64,000 nucleotides of DNA from Bacteroidaceae bacterium (GCA_017936265.1 JAGBFX010000003.1:124001-188000); one strand, 5' to 3'. Counted from the first letter of the stretch, positions 18,857 through 27,859 are shown. Notes: generated by a model from the sequence alone, not told the origin. Numbers and translations: made by a program.

Positions 18857-21800
18857 TCATTTATTGTTTATGACCACGAATTTAATTGTACGCGTTGCGG
18901 ACTCCGCGCCGTCAGACACTATATATGCCCTTGCAAGGTATACCCCTGTGGGCAGAGGCTGTCCGCCCTGCGCCGTACCGTCCCACTCGCAGCGCAGCAC
19001 GAGACCATCGGACAGTTCCCTGTTTGTCTTGCTCCAGAGCACCTGTCCTTGGAAGTTGAAGATGTCTATCCTCACCTCCAGCTCGCTCTGCGGACGGTTG
19101 TGGGTAAGCTCGAAGCATGCCGACGTACCGTAGAGCACCGGCGAAGGATTGATTCTCAACTGCACGAAGTCGGGGGCAAGTGACGGATTCACCACAAACG
19201 TGAGGTTTGCCGTCGTAGAGTTGTTATAGAGGTCCCACGCACGCAGGATAAGGGAGTGTTCGCCCTCCTCAAGCTCATTGAGCGGCAACATGACAGTCCC
19301 GCGCCTGTAATCGCCCACTGCCGGTGTAAAGATATTGTTGAGGTTATAAGTATGCTTGGGGCTGTTGTCGACAATGGCAATCATATCATGGCCAATACCC
19401 GTTCCGACAGTATTTATTCCGTTTTCATCGTATATTTCCGCCCAGAGGCACGGTGTGGAATTGACCTCATCGCCGTCCACGAATAAAGGGGTATTGAGAT
19501 AGAGGCTTATTTCGGGACCCTTACCGTCATTTGAAACATCCTGGGAAGTACCACCGACGGTAAAATCATCATACTTGCCTTGGGCCAGGCGTACCATTGA
19601 GGAATCAACGGCAAACAGATTCAGCGCACCCTGTTCATTGCTGTAGCTTATATCCATCGGTACGGGAATAGTAACCGAGAAACGGCCGCCCACAATAGAG
19701 TCTATACCCGAAAAGAGAGTCTTCTTGAATGCCGTATATTTATAACTGCCAAGCCCCGAGTTGTCACGGGTATACACATCCTCGGCACTGTCGAACAGCG
19801 TAGAATAGAGCGTACCGTTGAAGTCGCTTGCCGGTTGCCCGTCGAAGCCCGTCACATGACCGCTGACTTTCAGCAGCCTGCCTGCAGAGACCATTGAAGA
19901 AGCCCCTGCCCGGACACCATTGAACTCATCGATAACGACCCGATATTCAGGAGTCTTCAAACGCAGTGCAGGGTCGCCGAGCAGCACGAACTGCAGTTTG
20001 TTTACACTGTAGTCGGAGCCCGCAGTTATCACATTGCATTTGGCACGCCTTACGGCATCACCCACTGCTACTTTCTTGCCATTGACAGAAGATGCAAGAA
20101 GTTCCTTCATGAACGCCTTGTTTATTATCGAATTATAGCTCTGTAACACTGTACGCGTGGTAGTAAAGAGACCTATCGCCGCACCATTCGGGTTGAGTAT
20201 TGCACTCTCGGCAACAGAATTGTCGCCTATATCAAAAGGACCGATATCACACGAGGCTGTTACCCAGAACGGCACACGTGGAGAGTCTATGGCCGCCATG
20301 TCCGAAGCCTTCCACACCATTTCGTGCGACAACAGGTTTGCACTGCCATGGCCCGAATAGTTGACAAGCAGCGCGCCCTTCTCAAGACGGTCGTATATAG
20401 CCTGTGTAACGATGGGATAACGTCTTCCCGAGGCCGACGGCTCATATGGGAAATCATCCCAATAGATTCTGTCAATCGAATATAACGGGTAGTTACGCTC
20501 CATGACAGCCGCAATGCTGTCGGCATCCTTCATATGCTGGTTGGGCATCTTGTCATCGCCGTCATCGGCAAGCAAAGAGACCACATTCTGCCATGCACCT
20601 GCCGCTCTGTTCTCCATGTAGGCTACAATCTTTGCAACCACCCCGTCTGCCTCGCCCACGCTCTGCACCGGCAAGCGTCCTATGCCGATATCCACCTTGT
20701 CGCGGTTGTGGTTCGACCCCTCGCCGTCATCAAGATAACCCATATAGTCCTCAAGCACATACGACTGAATGGCATCTACCGAGTTCGCCGACTCATAGCA
20801 GAGCAAGTAATCCTCCTGCGAGCGGCCGGGGAAGGTAATAAGGCGGTTATCGTACCAGGCATCGCCCATAAGCAGAAGATACTTCGGGGCATCATCGGCT
20901 GTCGCTGCACGGTCGTACAGCATTTTCATCAGACGGCGATACGCGGTAACATCGGGAGTACCCGAAGAGAACTCGTTATATACCTGCTGCGCCGTTACCA
21001 CCTCAACGGTAATCCCGTCGGCACTCCTGTGCGCCTCGGCAAGACGCTCTGCGGCATCCATGAACTTGCCGTTCGAGGGTATGATTATTACCATATCCGT
21101 CTGCCCCATTGCATGCAGGTTCTGGTTAGGAACCTCGCCCATAACCCTTACCGAGGGGAATTTTCCTTTTATGTTGACAGCAACCATATTGCTATTCCGG
21201 CTTGCAGGGCCCACGACCGAGTAGACAGCACCCTCAAGGGTTCCGCCAAGTTCCTTTATTGACGAGGCTGATGATACATCCCACACCCTTGTATCGGCAC
21301 CGGCACCGACAACCTTGAAAAGAGCATTCCCAGTTTGGAGGTTACCACGGAAGAGTGTCTGTGAGCCGTAGAGCGCAAGGGCGCGCTTGAAGTTCAGGGT
21401 TATATAATTCAGATGACCCGTAAGTGTATTGTTTGTCACAGAGTGGGACAACTTGATGACGGGGTTATCGGCTAGGTCGCTGACACCGAAACGCCCCGTA
21501 GCAATCTTACCGACCTCACCCGAGACCGCACGTCCCACCATCAGGGTCCCTACATTCTTGTCGCCGACCGAAACAGCCACACGCGACTGTTCTATGCCGT
21601 TTGTCGCAAAAGAGAGTTCCAATGAGGCACTGCCCTCCACAACGCCTGTAACAGGTATCTTATAGCTGACCGAACGTCCACGGGAATAGTCATAATCATC
21701 GACAAGTTCACGGCCGTATGAGCAGAGACTCTTGGCATCATTCTCATGAATGGCATAATCGGTAAAGGTCGTGTACTCCTGCGATGTCGTAGCCTGCAAT

Positions 21801-22597
21801 GTCTCGCGAGGGAACTCCATAGGAGCCTCCTCGCTCTCGGTAAGGAAATAACAGCCATACTCGGAATATACATTCTGCACCCGCACATAGTTAGCACCGT
21901 CATGCCTCCAGCTGAGCACACCGTTGGCATAGAAGAGCACATAGCCCTCCTCGCGCCACAGAGGAACCTCGCAGAGGTCATCAACGAGTGTCTCAAGACC
22001 TTTCTCGGGCAGTATATGGCCACCATAGCCGTAAAGACGCACCTTGGCAGGGTCCTTGAATCCCATTTTCCGGAGTTCGTTATGGGTAATCTTGTGGACA
22101 CCGTTCTCACTTACCGAAACGCGCACCCACCTGCCGTCGGCAAGCAAGGAGTTAGACACATAGCGCTCGGCTACCGAACGTGTTGCTCCTGCAGCTCTTT
22201 GCGGAAGAGGCGTCCTGTCAACGACTAGCTTATATGAGTTCAGACGGTAATATGCCCCGTCACGCATCACCACCGGAACGAAGAAGATATCGAGCTGAGG
22301 CTGTTTCGCCTGCACACCCACATGACACTCCACCGACGGATGCAAGGGCAAGGAGGCATACTTGTCGGCGAGGGAGTAGCGCGCCACCTCCTCGGCTGTC
22401 ATACGCTGATACTCGGGGTATTCCACATGCGCCGAATAACTGTACGATGCATAGTCGGCAGGGAGCTCCACCACCGAGGTGCAGAGAGGCAACAGCGAGT
22501 CGCCCTTCTCCGAGGACCAGTTTACCTCCACGAACTGCGCCCGGGCAGAAAGCGAAAGCAACACACAAAACAGAAGAAGTATATTCTTTATTCTCAT
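18857..22597 (-). CDS. porU: T9SS sortase PorU (C25 peptidase family)
   Basis: PorU, 1246 residues, the surface sortase that cuts the C-terminal signal from T9SS cargo and joins the cargo to anionic LPS. The signal peptide covers residues 1-20. A gingipain-type C25 domain occupies about 490-880. The catalytic His is in VNYSGHGSAN (residue 750) and the Cys in WVTASCDIGPFD (residue 783); the 33-residue spacing fits the family. The C-terminus (about 1150-1246) is an FlgD/CTD-like Ig domain ending FVVINNK. It follows the FAH gene after 4 bases. Confidence 0.92.
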   Translation of the reverse strand: MRIKNILLLFCVLLSLSARAQFVEVNWSSEKGDSLLPLCTSVVELPADYASYSYSAHVEYPEYQRMTAEEVARYSLADKYASLPLHPSVECHVGVQAKQPQLDIFFVPVVMRDGAYYRLNSYKLVVDRTPLPQRAAGATRSVAERYVSNSLLADGRWVRVSVSENGVHKITHNELRKMGFKDPAKVRLYGYGGHILPEKGLETLVDDLCEVPLWREEGYVLFYANGVLSWRHDGANYVRVQNVYSEYGCYFLTESEEAPMEFPRETLQATTSQEYTTFTDYAIHENDAKSLCSYGRELVDDYDYSRGRSVSYKIPVTGVVEGSASLELSFATNGIEQSRVAVSVGDKNVGTLMVGRAVSGEVGKIATGRFGVSDLADNPVIKLSHSVTNNTLTGHLNYITLNFKRALALYGSQTLFRGNLQTGNALFKVVGAGADTRVWDVSSASSIKELGGTLEGAVYSVVGPASRNSNMVAVNIKGKFPSVRVMGEVPNQNLHAMGQTDMVIIIPSNGKFMDAAERLAEAHRSADGITVEVVTAQQVYNEFSSGTPDVTAYRRLMKMLYDRAATADDAPKYLLLMGDAWYDNRLITFPGRSQEDYLLCYESANSVDAIQSYVLEDYMGYLDDGEGSNHNRDKVDIGIGRLPVQSVGEADGVVAKIVAYMENRAAGAWQNVVSLLADDGDDKMPNQHMKDADSIAAVMERNYPLYSIDRIYWDDFPYEPSASGRRYPIVTQAIYDRLEKGALLVNYSGHGSANLLSHEMVWKASDMAAIDSPRVPFWVTASCDIGPFDIGDNSVAESAILNPNGAAIGLFTTTRTVLQSYNSIINKAFMKELLASSVNGKKVAVGDAVRRAKCNVITAGSDYSVNKLQFVLLGDPALRLKTPEYRVVIDEFNGVRAGASSMVSAGRLLKVSGHVTGFDGQPASDFNGTLYSTLFDSAEDVYTRDNSGLGSYKYTAFKKTLFSGIDSIVGGRFSVTIPVPMDISYSNEQGALNLFAVDSSMVRLAQGKYDDFTVGGTSQDVSNDGKGPEISLYLNTPLFVDGDEVNSTPCLWAEIYDENGINTVGTGIGHDMIAIVDNSPKHTYNLNNIFTPAVGDYRRGTVMLPLNELEEGEHSLILRAWDLYNNSTTANLTFVVNPSLAPDFVQLRINPSPVLYGTSACFELTHNRPQSELEVRIDIFNFQGQVLWSKTNRELSDGLVLRCEWDGTAQGGQPLPTGVYLARAYIVSDGAESATRTIKFVVINNK

Positions 22598-22601
22598 AGC
22601 A

Positions 22602-23216
22602 TTATCTTACATGGAAATCAAGTACCTTATCCCCGCCGATGAAGCCCTTCAGATGCGTACCGATAGATACAGGGCCACTACCCGCAGGTGTTCCCGTGAA
22701 TATCAGGTCGCCGGTCTTCAAAGTACAGAAACGGCTGATATAAGCGATTATCTCATCTACCTTGAAGAGCATCTGCGCTGTTGTAGCGCTCTGCACCACC
22801 TTGTCATCGATTGTCAGCGAGAAGGGCACATCATCGATATTGTACTGTTCTACGGGGCGGAACTCGCCAAGCACAGCCGAGCCGTCGAACCCCTTGCTCA
22901 GTTCCCATGGGGCACCCGCCTCGATGAATGCACGCTGCATGTCGCGGGCTGTAAAGTCTATACCCACGGTTATGGCATCATAGTAACGGCAGGCAAAGCG
23001 CTGCGGTATACTCTTGCCCAGTTTGTTGATTCGCACCACAATCTCGGCCTCATAATCCACGCGTCCCAACCAATCGGGCACATAGAAGTGCTTGCCGTTC
23101 TTTATTATCGCCGAGTCGGGTTTCATGAATATCATCGGAACAGACGGCTTTTCTACCGTACCGTCAAATTCCAAGGCGTGTTCCGCATAGTTCTTTCCTA
23201 CTGCAATTATCTTCAT
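22602..23216 (-). CDS. Fumarylacetoacetate hydrolase (FAH) family protein
   Basis: FAH-fold enzyme of 204 residues. Family members are acylpyruvases, hydratases, decarboxylases or isomerases of short keto acids. The opening KIIAVGKNYAEHALE, the middle FMKPDSAIIKNG, and the metal-site region DYEAEIVVRI are all typical; the end has TGDLIFTGTPAGSGPV. The length fits the acylpyruvase (FAHD1-like) group. The substrate is not fixed by sequence. Its ATG overlaps the rex stop by four bases, so it is co-translated with rex. Confidence 0.87.
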   Translation of the reverse strand: MKIIAVGKNYAEHALEFDGTVEKPSVPMIFMKPDSAIIKNGKHFYVPDWLGRVDYEAEIVVRINKLGKSIPQRFACRYYDAITVGIDFTARDMQRAFIEAGAPWELSKGFDGSAVLGEFRPVEQYNIDDVPFSLTIDDKVVQSATTAQMLFKVDEIIAYISRFCTLKTGDLIFTGTPAGSGPVSIGTHLKGFIGGDKVLDFHVR

Positions 23217-23887
23217 TTCAACAGCTTTTCATTTTCGCCGGAGAGCTCCTCAAGCCCGTCGAGGCGGTTAAACATAAGCGACAGATGTGCATAGAGCGAT
23301 GTGTTCTGCACCACGATGTTCTCGGGCACACGTATTCTCAACGGTGTAAAGTTCCATATGGCCTTTATGCCCCACACCACCATTTTGTCGGCAACCTCCT
23401 GCGCCCTGTCAATTGGCACCGTGAGAACACCGATTTTCACATTGTATCGCTTTATCTTCGCTTCAAGGTCATTTATATGATACACAGGGATACCCGCCAC
23501 GCTGTGCCCCACGACACGCGGGCTTGCATCAAAGGCAGCAACAATCTCAAGGCCGAACTGCTTGAGACCCGAGTCATTCAGCAAAGCACTGCCAAGACGT
23601 CCCGCACCGAAGAGGAATGCCTTGTGTATTTTTGTAAAGCCAAGGAAGTCTTCAAGTACCTCAAGCAGGTTGTCAATCTCGTAGCCCACACGGGTACGTC
23701 CCACTATGTTGACACACGAGAGGTCCTTCGCTATCTGCGAAGCAACTATATTAGTCTCTTTCGACAGACGGGTGGATGAGACATACTGCTCGCCGCGTTG
23801 CTTGAGCAGACGGCACACCGACAGATACCAAGGCAGACGGCGCAGGGTAGGTTCGGGAACTTTCTCTATTTTTGTTGTTGTAGCCAT
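23213..23887 (-). CDS. rex: Redox-sensing transcriptional repressor Rex
   Basis: Rex, 224 residues, a repressor that leaves DNA when NADH rises. The N-terminal winged helix (about 10-85) includes VSSTRLSKETNIVASQIAKDL. The NAD-binding Rossmann domain has FLFGAGRLGSALLND near residue 92. A C-terminal helix for domain swapping follows. It heads an operon with FAH, porU, porV, ispF and a phosphoesterase. Rex often controls its own operon, but no clear TTGTGA-N-TCACAA site was seen here. Confidence 0.94.
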   Translation of the reverse strand: MATTTKIEKVPEPTLRRLPWYLSVCRLLKQRGEQYVSSTRLSKETNIVASQIAKDLSCVNIVGRTRVGYEIDNLLEVLEDFLGFTKIHKAFLFGAGRLGSALLNDSGLKQFGLEIVAAFDASPRVVGHSVAGIPVYHINDLEAKIKRYNVKIGVLTVPIDRAQEVADKMVVWGIKAIWNFTPLRIRVPENIVVQNTSLYAHLSLMFNRLDGLEELSGENEKLLK

Positions 23888-23894
23888 AGTTTTC

Positions 23895-23910
23895 GCGCGT
23901 GCTGACGCGC
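23895..23910 (-). promoter_or_regulatory. Hairpin in the leader of the rex operon
   Basis: GCGCGT/ACGCGC pair perfectly around a four-base loop, just upstream of the rex ATG. A -7-like box TAATTTTG lies at 23933-23926 on the minus strand. The hairpin is within the transcribed leader and could affect rex translation; this is inference. Confidence 0.4.
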
Positions 23911-24009
23911 TATTATATAACGTAGCAAAATTACGGTTATTTTACGAAGGAATGAAATTTGTCGCAAAAATATTGTACCTTAGCGCTCAGGTACAGAAAA
24001 AGATAAAAG

Positions 24010-24354
24010 ATGGCAACAAAGAAGAACGACTGGAAGGAGAGGCTTAACATTGTCTACTCGACCAACCCCGATTTTCAATATTCCACCGATGAAATGGAGG
24101 AAAACGAGACCTTGCCCAAACAGCAGCAGAAGCTGAGGGTAAGCATCGAGAAGAACCACCGCGGCGGCAAGACCGTAACGATTGTAAGGAATTTCATCGG
24201 CACATCGGATGACATGAAGGAGCTTGGCAAGCTGCTCAAGACAAAGTGCGGAGTGGGTGGAAGCGCCAAGGAGGGCGAGATTCTCATCCAGGGCGACTTC
24301 AAGGAGAAAGTAATAGAAATCCTTAAAAAGGAGGGATACACGCAGACAAGGTAA
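24010..24354 (+). CDS. SUI1/eIF1-like translation factor (YciH family)
   Basis: A 114-residue bacterial homologue of eukaryotic initiation factor 1. The SUI1 fold is seen in QKLRVSIEKNHRGGKTVTIV-type strand followed by LGKLLKTKCGVGGSAKEGEI, the most conserved part (KTKCG.GG..K.G.I). In bacteria the role is probably in start-codon choice or stress translation; it is not essential in E. coli. It is monocistronic, divergent from rex, and followed at once by the 85-bp tandem repeats. Confidence 0.9.
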   Translation: MATKKNDWKERLNIVYSTNPDFQYSTDEMEENETLPKQQQKLRVSIEKNHRGGKTVTIVRNFIGTSDDMKELGKLLKTKCGVGGSAKEGEILIQGDFKEKVIEILKKEGYTQTR

Positions 24355-24355
24355 A

Positions 24356-24583
24356 AGCTTGTGCAAACGAGCGCAATGCAAGCGTTCTTGCAATTGCACC
24401 GCGAGTGCAGCCAAGGTTCAAGCCCACACAGTGAGGTTAAAGCTTGTGCAAACGAGCGCAATGCAAGCGTTCTTGCAATTGCACCGCGAGTGCTGCCAAG
24501 GTTCAAGCCCACACAGTGAGGTTAAAACTTGTGCAAACGAGCGCAATGCAAGCGTGCTTGCAATTGCACAACGAGTGCAGCCG
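24356..24583. repeat. 85-bp tandem repeat, 2.7 copies
   Basis: Units start at 24356, 24441 and 24526. Units 1 and 2 differ at one base; unit 3 diverges after about 58 bases. Each unit has an internal inverted repeat: GTGCAA pairs with TTGCAC, and GCAATGCAAG with CTTGCAATTGC. The array therefore encodes a row of hairpins directly after the SUI1 stop. Open frames through it are by-products of the repeat. The 24355-24752 gap otherwise holds a half copy of the dispersed element and the pyrE leader. Confidence 0.85.
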
Positions 24584-24605
24584 AAAACTCAACCGCCACG
24601 TACTT

Positions 24606-24633
24606 GTCATATCGAGCGTATGCGAGATATCTC
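24606..24633. repeat. Half copy of the dispersed palindromic element
   Basis: GTCATATCGA (24606-24615) and GAGATATCTC (24624-24633) match the ends and inner part of the elements at 41-110 and 34594-34672. Only one arm is present. Confidence 0.4.
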
Positions 24634-24706
24634 AATCATCTGTTGGGAAAGTAAAGATACAAACCTGTTTTTCGCACAAAATCAAATAACTTCCGATTGA
24701 TTTTAT

Positions 24707-24714
24707 TATCTTCG
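24707..24714 (+). promoter_or_regulatory. Probable -7 element of pyrE
   Basis: TATCTTCG matches the variant -7 box used elsewhere in this window and lies 38 bases before the pyrE ATG. No good -33 box is seen. Confidence 0.4.
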
Positions 24715-24752
24715 CAGACAGAAATCCAACAAACCATTCAAATACAGATACT

Positions 24753-25397
24753 ATGGCAAACAAATCAGAATTGCTGCTTGCAGCAGAGCTTCTCAAAATC
24801 AAGGCTGTCAAACTGCAGCCGGAGCAGCCCTTCACATGGGCATCAGGTTGGAAATCTCCATTCTATTGTGACAACCGCAAGACATTGTCATTCCCCGCTC
24901 TTCGCACACGCGTGAAGTTGGGTCTTGCGAACCTCATTCTCGAGGAGTTCCCCGAGGCTGACACTGTTGCCGGTGTAGCTACAGGCGCCATCGCACAGGG
25001 TGCTCTCGTCGCCGAGGAGCTTGGCAAACCTTTCGTATACGTACGTCCAAAGGCAAAGGACCACGGACTCGGCAACCAGATTGAAGGCGACATACAGCCA
25101 GGCGCGAAGGTTGTAGTTGTAGAGGACCTTGTATCTACAGGCCTCAGCAGCCTCAAGGCCGTTGACGCATTGCGCGCCGCAGGTGTAGAGGTTGTGGGCA
25201 TGGTAGCTTCATTCACATACGGTTTCGGCGTTGCTACCGAGGCATTCGCAAACGCAGGTGTAAGACTGGTTACACTTACAAACTACGAGGCAGTGCTCGA
25301 GGCTGCCAAGGAGACAGGATATATTACCGAGGAGGTTATGCCTACACTCCAGGAGTGGCGCGCTAACCCATCGGAGTGGAGAAACGACCTTAAATAA
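24753..25397 (+). CDS. pyrE: Orotate phosphoribosyltransferase
   Basis: PyrE, 214 residues, joins orotate to PRPP in pyrimidine synthesis. The PRPP motif VVVVEDLVSTGLSSLKAV is near residue 115, and the active-site segment YVRPKAKDHGLGNQIEG is near 90. Length is normal. It is first in a tight operon with an SRPBCC protein (4-base gap) and argH (4-base gap), a known Bacteroidales order that links pyrimidine and arginine synthesis. Confidence 0.95.
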   Translation: MANKSELLLAAELLKIKAVKLQPEQPFTWASGWKSPFYCDNRKTLSFPALRTRVKLGLANLILEEFPEADTVAGVATGAIAQGALVAEELGKPFVYVRPKAKDHGLGNQIEGDIQPGAKVVVVEDLVSTGLSSLKAVDALRAAGVEVVGMVASFTYGFGVATEAFANAGVRLVTLTNYEAVLEAAKETGYITEEVMPTLQEWRANPSEWRNDLK

Positions 25398-25401
25398 GCC
25401 T

Positions 25402-25812
25402 ATGAGTCAATACGAAAGCAGCGTAAAGTGCATTCCCTTCTCACAGGAGAGGGTATACTCAAAGATTCAGGACCTGAAGAACCTTGAGGCGCTGAAGGAT
25501 AAACTCCCCGCCGACAAGGTCAAGGAGTTCTCATGCAGCAGCGATGATGTCACAGTGAACGTACCGCCACTCGGCAACGTTACCATCAGAGTCGTTGAGC
25601 GCGAAGCCCCCAAGTGCGTTAAGTTCGAGGCGGTAGGCTCGCCGTTCCCCACGAACATGTGGATTCAGGTCATCCCCGACGGCGAAGAGGCATCAAAGCT
25701 CCGCGTAGTGGTAAAGACCGAGGTAAACTTCATGTTCCGCGCAATGGTCGAGAAACCTTTGAAGGATGGCATCGAGAAGATTGCCGAGGTGCTATCAATG
25801 ATACAGTACTGA
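25402..25812 (+). CDS. SRPBCC-family (START-like) protein
   Basis: A 136-residue helix-grip protein. The N-terminus FSQERVYSKIQDLKNLEAL and the C-terminal long helix FRAMVEKPLKDGIEKIAEVL are typical of SRPBCC ligand-binding proteins, whose ligands are small hydrophobic molecules. No catalytic residues stand out. It lies between pyrE and argH with 4-base gaps, so it is co-expressed, but the sequence does not tell its task. Confidence 0.8.
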   Translation: MSQYESSVKCIPFSQERVYSKIQDLKNLEALKDKLPADKVKEFSCSSDDVTVNVPPLGNVTIRVVEREAPKCVKFEAVGSPFPTNMWIQVIPDGEEASKLRVVVKTEVNFMFRAMVEKPLKDGIEKIAEVLSMIQY

Positions 25813-25816
25813 ACAG

Positions 25817-27157
25817 ATGGCAAAGAAACTTTGGGAGAAGAACACCGAGGTTAACCCTGAAATCGAACGCTTCACGGTAGGTCGGGACAGAGAGCTCGAC
25901 CTGCTGTTGGCGCGTTACGATGTGTTGGGGTCGCTTGCCCACAGCACCATGCTCCAGAGCATAGGCATGCTCACCAGCGATGAGATGAAGAGCCTCCACA
26001 ATGAGCTGCGCAACATATACGGCACAATAGAGAAAGGCGACTTTATCATCGAGGAGGGCGTCGAGGACGTACACTCTCAGGTGGAACTGATGCTTACCCG
26101 CACGCTGGGCGACACGGGAAAGAAGATACACAGCGGACGTTCGCGCAACGACCAGGTGCTTGTGGACCTGAAACTGTTCACACGCCACGAGTTGCAGTGC
26201 GTATGCGAGGCCGTGAAAGAGCTTTTCGACACACTCATCGCGCAGAGCGAGAGGCACAAGGACGTGCTCATGCCGGGATACACCCATCTGCAGGTAGCCA
26301 TGCCCTCATCGTTCGGCCTGTGGTTCGGCGCATATGCCGAGAGCCTTGCCGATGACATGCTCTTCCTGCAGGCCGCATACAGAATGTGCAACCGCAACCC
26401 GCTTGGGTCTGCAGCCGGCTACGGCTCATCGTTCCCCCTCAACAGACAGATGACAACAGAGCTGCTCGGCTTCGACAGCATGAACTACAACGTAGTCTAT
26501 GCACAGATGGGGCGTGGCAAGTGCGAGAAGAACATAGCGTTCGCCCTTGCATCCGTTGCCGGAACACTCGCCAAGCTCGCGTTCGACGCGTGTATGTTCA
26601 ACTCCCAGAATTTCGGCTTTGTAAGACTGCCAGCCGAGTGCACCACCGGAAGCAGCATCATGCCGCACAAGAAGAACCCCGATGTCTTCGAGCTGCTGCG
26701 TGCGAAGTGTAATCGCCTGCAGGCATTGCCGAATGACATTCTGCTCATAATGAACAACCTGCCTGTAGGTTACTTCCGCGACCTGCAGATTATCAAGGAA
26801 CTGTTCCTGCCCGCATTCGAATCGCTGAAGGAGTGCATTGCCATGGCAACATACATAGTACAGCGCATTGAGGTAAACAAAGATATCCTTGCTGACAGCC
26901 GTTACGACGCTATGTTCAGCGTCGAGGAGGTCAACCGCCTTGCCACAGAGGGGATGCCGTTCCGCGATGCATACAAAAAGGTAGGCCTTGACATCGAGGC
27001 CGGGAACTTCACCCCCCGCAAGGAGATAAAGCACACCCACGAAGGCAGCATAGGCAACCTGTGCAACAGGGAAATATGCGCACTCATGGAGAGCATCTGT
27101 TCGGGCATGGATTTCGGGAAAGCGAACAGAGCCGAGAAGGCACTCATCGGTAGATAA
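25817..27157 (+). CDS. argH: Argininosuccinate lyase
   Basis: ArgH, 446 residues, the last step of arginine synthesis (argininosuccinate to arginine and fumarate). The fumarase/lyase signature GSSIMPHKKNPDVFEL (near residue 277) carries the catalytic Ser loop. The N-terminal AHSTMLQSIGML and SGRSRNDQV segments are also conserved. Length is slightly short but within the family. It ends the pyrE operon and is followed by the terminator at 27181-27228. Confidence 0.95.
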   Translation: MAKKLWEKNTEVNPEIERFTVGRDRELDLLLARYDVLGSLAHSTMLQSIGMLTSDEMKSLHNELRNIYGTIEKGDFIIEEGVEDVHSQVELMLTRTLGDTGKKIHSGRSRNDQVLVDLKLFTRHELQCVCEAVKELFDTLIAQSERHKDVLMPGYTHLQVAMPSSFGLWFGAYAESLADDMLFLQAAYRMCNRNPLGSAAGYGSSFPLNRQMTTELLGFDSMNYNVVYAQMGRGKCEKNIAFALASVAGTLAKLAFDACMFNSQNFGFVRLPAECTTGSSIMPHKKNPDVFELLRAKCNRLQALPNDILLIMNNLPVGYFRDLQIIKELFLPAFESLKECIAMATYIVQRIEVNKDILADSRYDAMFSVEEVNRLATEGMPFRDAYKKVGLDIEAGNFTPRKEIKHTHEGSIGNLCNREICALMESICSGMDFGKANRAEKALIGR

Positions 27158-27180
27158 GCATTGACAATGCTAAATAAACA

Positions 27181-27228
27181 TAACGCAACGGACTAGGGCA
27201 ATAAAGCCGGAACCGCTGCGTTTTTTCA
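27181..27228 (+). terminator. Terminator after argH
   Basis: AACGCAACGG pairs with CCGCTGCGTT (one mismatch) around a 20-base loop that includes GGC/GCC, followed by a T-run. It lies 24 bases after the argH stop and just before the small lipoprotein gene. Confidence 0.65.
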
Positions 27229-27241
27229 AAAAAAAGGAACG

Positions 27242-27760
27242 ATGAAAAGAGCATTTTCTATACTTCTTCTGTTGACAGCATTCATGCTCACGGGATGCGA
27301 GAGCGAGAGCCCATACTCGGGTTATCGGGTAAGTTTCATCTTCGACTCCACCATACACCCCTACAACCAGGCAAAGAGCCCGGGGCAGTTCATTTGCATA
27401 CGCAAGGGAGCCAACCTGGGACAGTACAGACTGATTGACGCACTGGGCAACGAGACAAGAGTGAACATTCCGCAGATACAACTGCAGCAAAGCCCGTTCT
27501 ATTATGGGCTTGGCGGACTCATCATAGGCACCCCCATGGCAATGGACGGCAATCTGTGGGCGTTCGACTGGGCATGCCCCAACTGCGAGAAGGCAAGCAG
27601 CAGACTCATCATCGACAGGACACTGGGACATGGCATATGCCCCACATGCGGCGTAAAGTTCGACCTCAACAGCGGCGGGATAGCCATTGAGGGTAAATCG
27701 CGCCCATTGTGGATATACAGGATTTTCGGCCCCGACAACGCCCTCCTGATACAAAATTAA
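27242..27760 (+). CDS. Small lipoprotein with two CPxC motifs
   Basis: A 172-residue predicted lipoprotein: signal peptide with the lipobox MLTGC and Cys19. The C-terminal half has CPNC at residues 112-115 and CPTC at 133-136, followed by GVKFDLNSGGIAIEG. The spacing and the last segment resemble a Rieske-type domain whose His ligands have been replaced by Cys, so the site could bind zinc or a rubredoxin-like iron. The family is not recognised with confidence. It lies alone between the argH terminator and tRNA-Leu. Confidence 0.75.
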   Translation: MKRAFSILLLLTAFMLTGCESESPYSGYRVSFIFDSTIHPYNQAKSPGQFICIRKGANLGQYRLIDALGNETRVNIPQIQLQQSPFYYGLGGLIIGTPMAMDGNLWAFDWACPNCEKASSRLIIDRTLGHGICPTCGVKFDLNSGGIAIEGKSRPLWIYRIFGPDNALLIQN

Positions 27761-27770
27761 AAAGCAAGCC

Positions 27771-27801
27771 CTTGCCAATTCATTAAAATATACTATCTTT
27801 G
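27771..27801 (+). promoter_or_regulatory. Promoter of tRNA-Leu
   Basis: CTTG at 27771-27774, a 19-base spacer and TATCTTTG at 27794-27801. The -7 box is an exact TAnnTTTG match. It leaves about 50 bases of leader before the tRNA. Confidence 0.6.
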
Positions 27802-27859
27802 CACTCGCTATCGCGTTGAAACAACAACCGCTGTAACAGCGCAAGCACAACATAAGGTC

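Noticed and set aside
20534..21262. A 242-residue open frame on the plus strand inside porU
   Set aside because: It lies wholly antisense to a well-supported gene and has no family motifs.
23888..24009. A Rex operator in the rex-SUI1 intergenic region
   Set aside because: No palindrome close to TTGTGA-N-TCACAA was seen; the only inverted repeat is the short GC-rich hairpin at 23895-23910.
24359..24700. A 113-residue open frame through the 85-bp repeats
   Set aside because: The frame is open only because the 85-base unit lacks stops in some frames; composition is Cys-rich and unlike proteins of the window.
27170..27853. A 227-residue minus-strand frame over the small lipoprotein gene
   Set aside because: The plus-strand frame has a signal peptide, a lipobox and paired CPxC motifs; the minus frame also runs through a terminator and the tRNA promoter.
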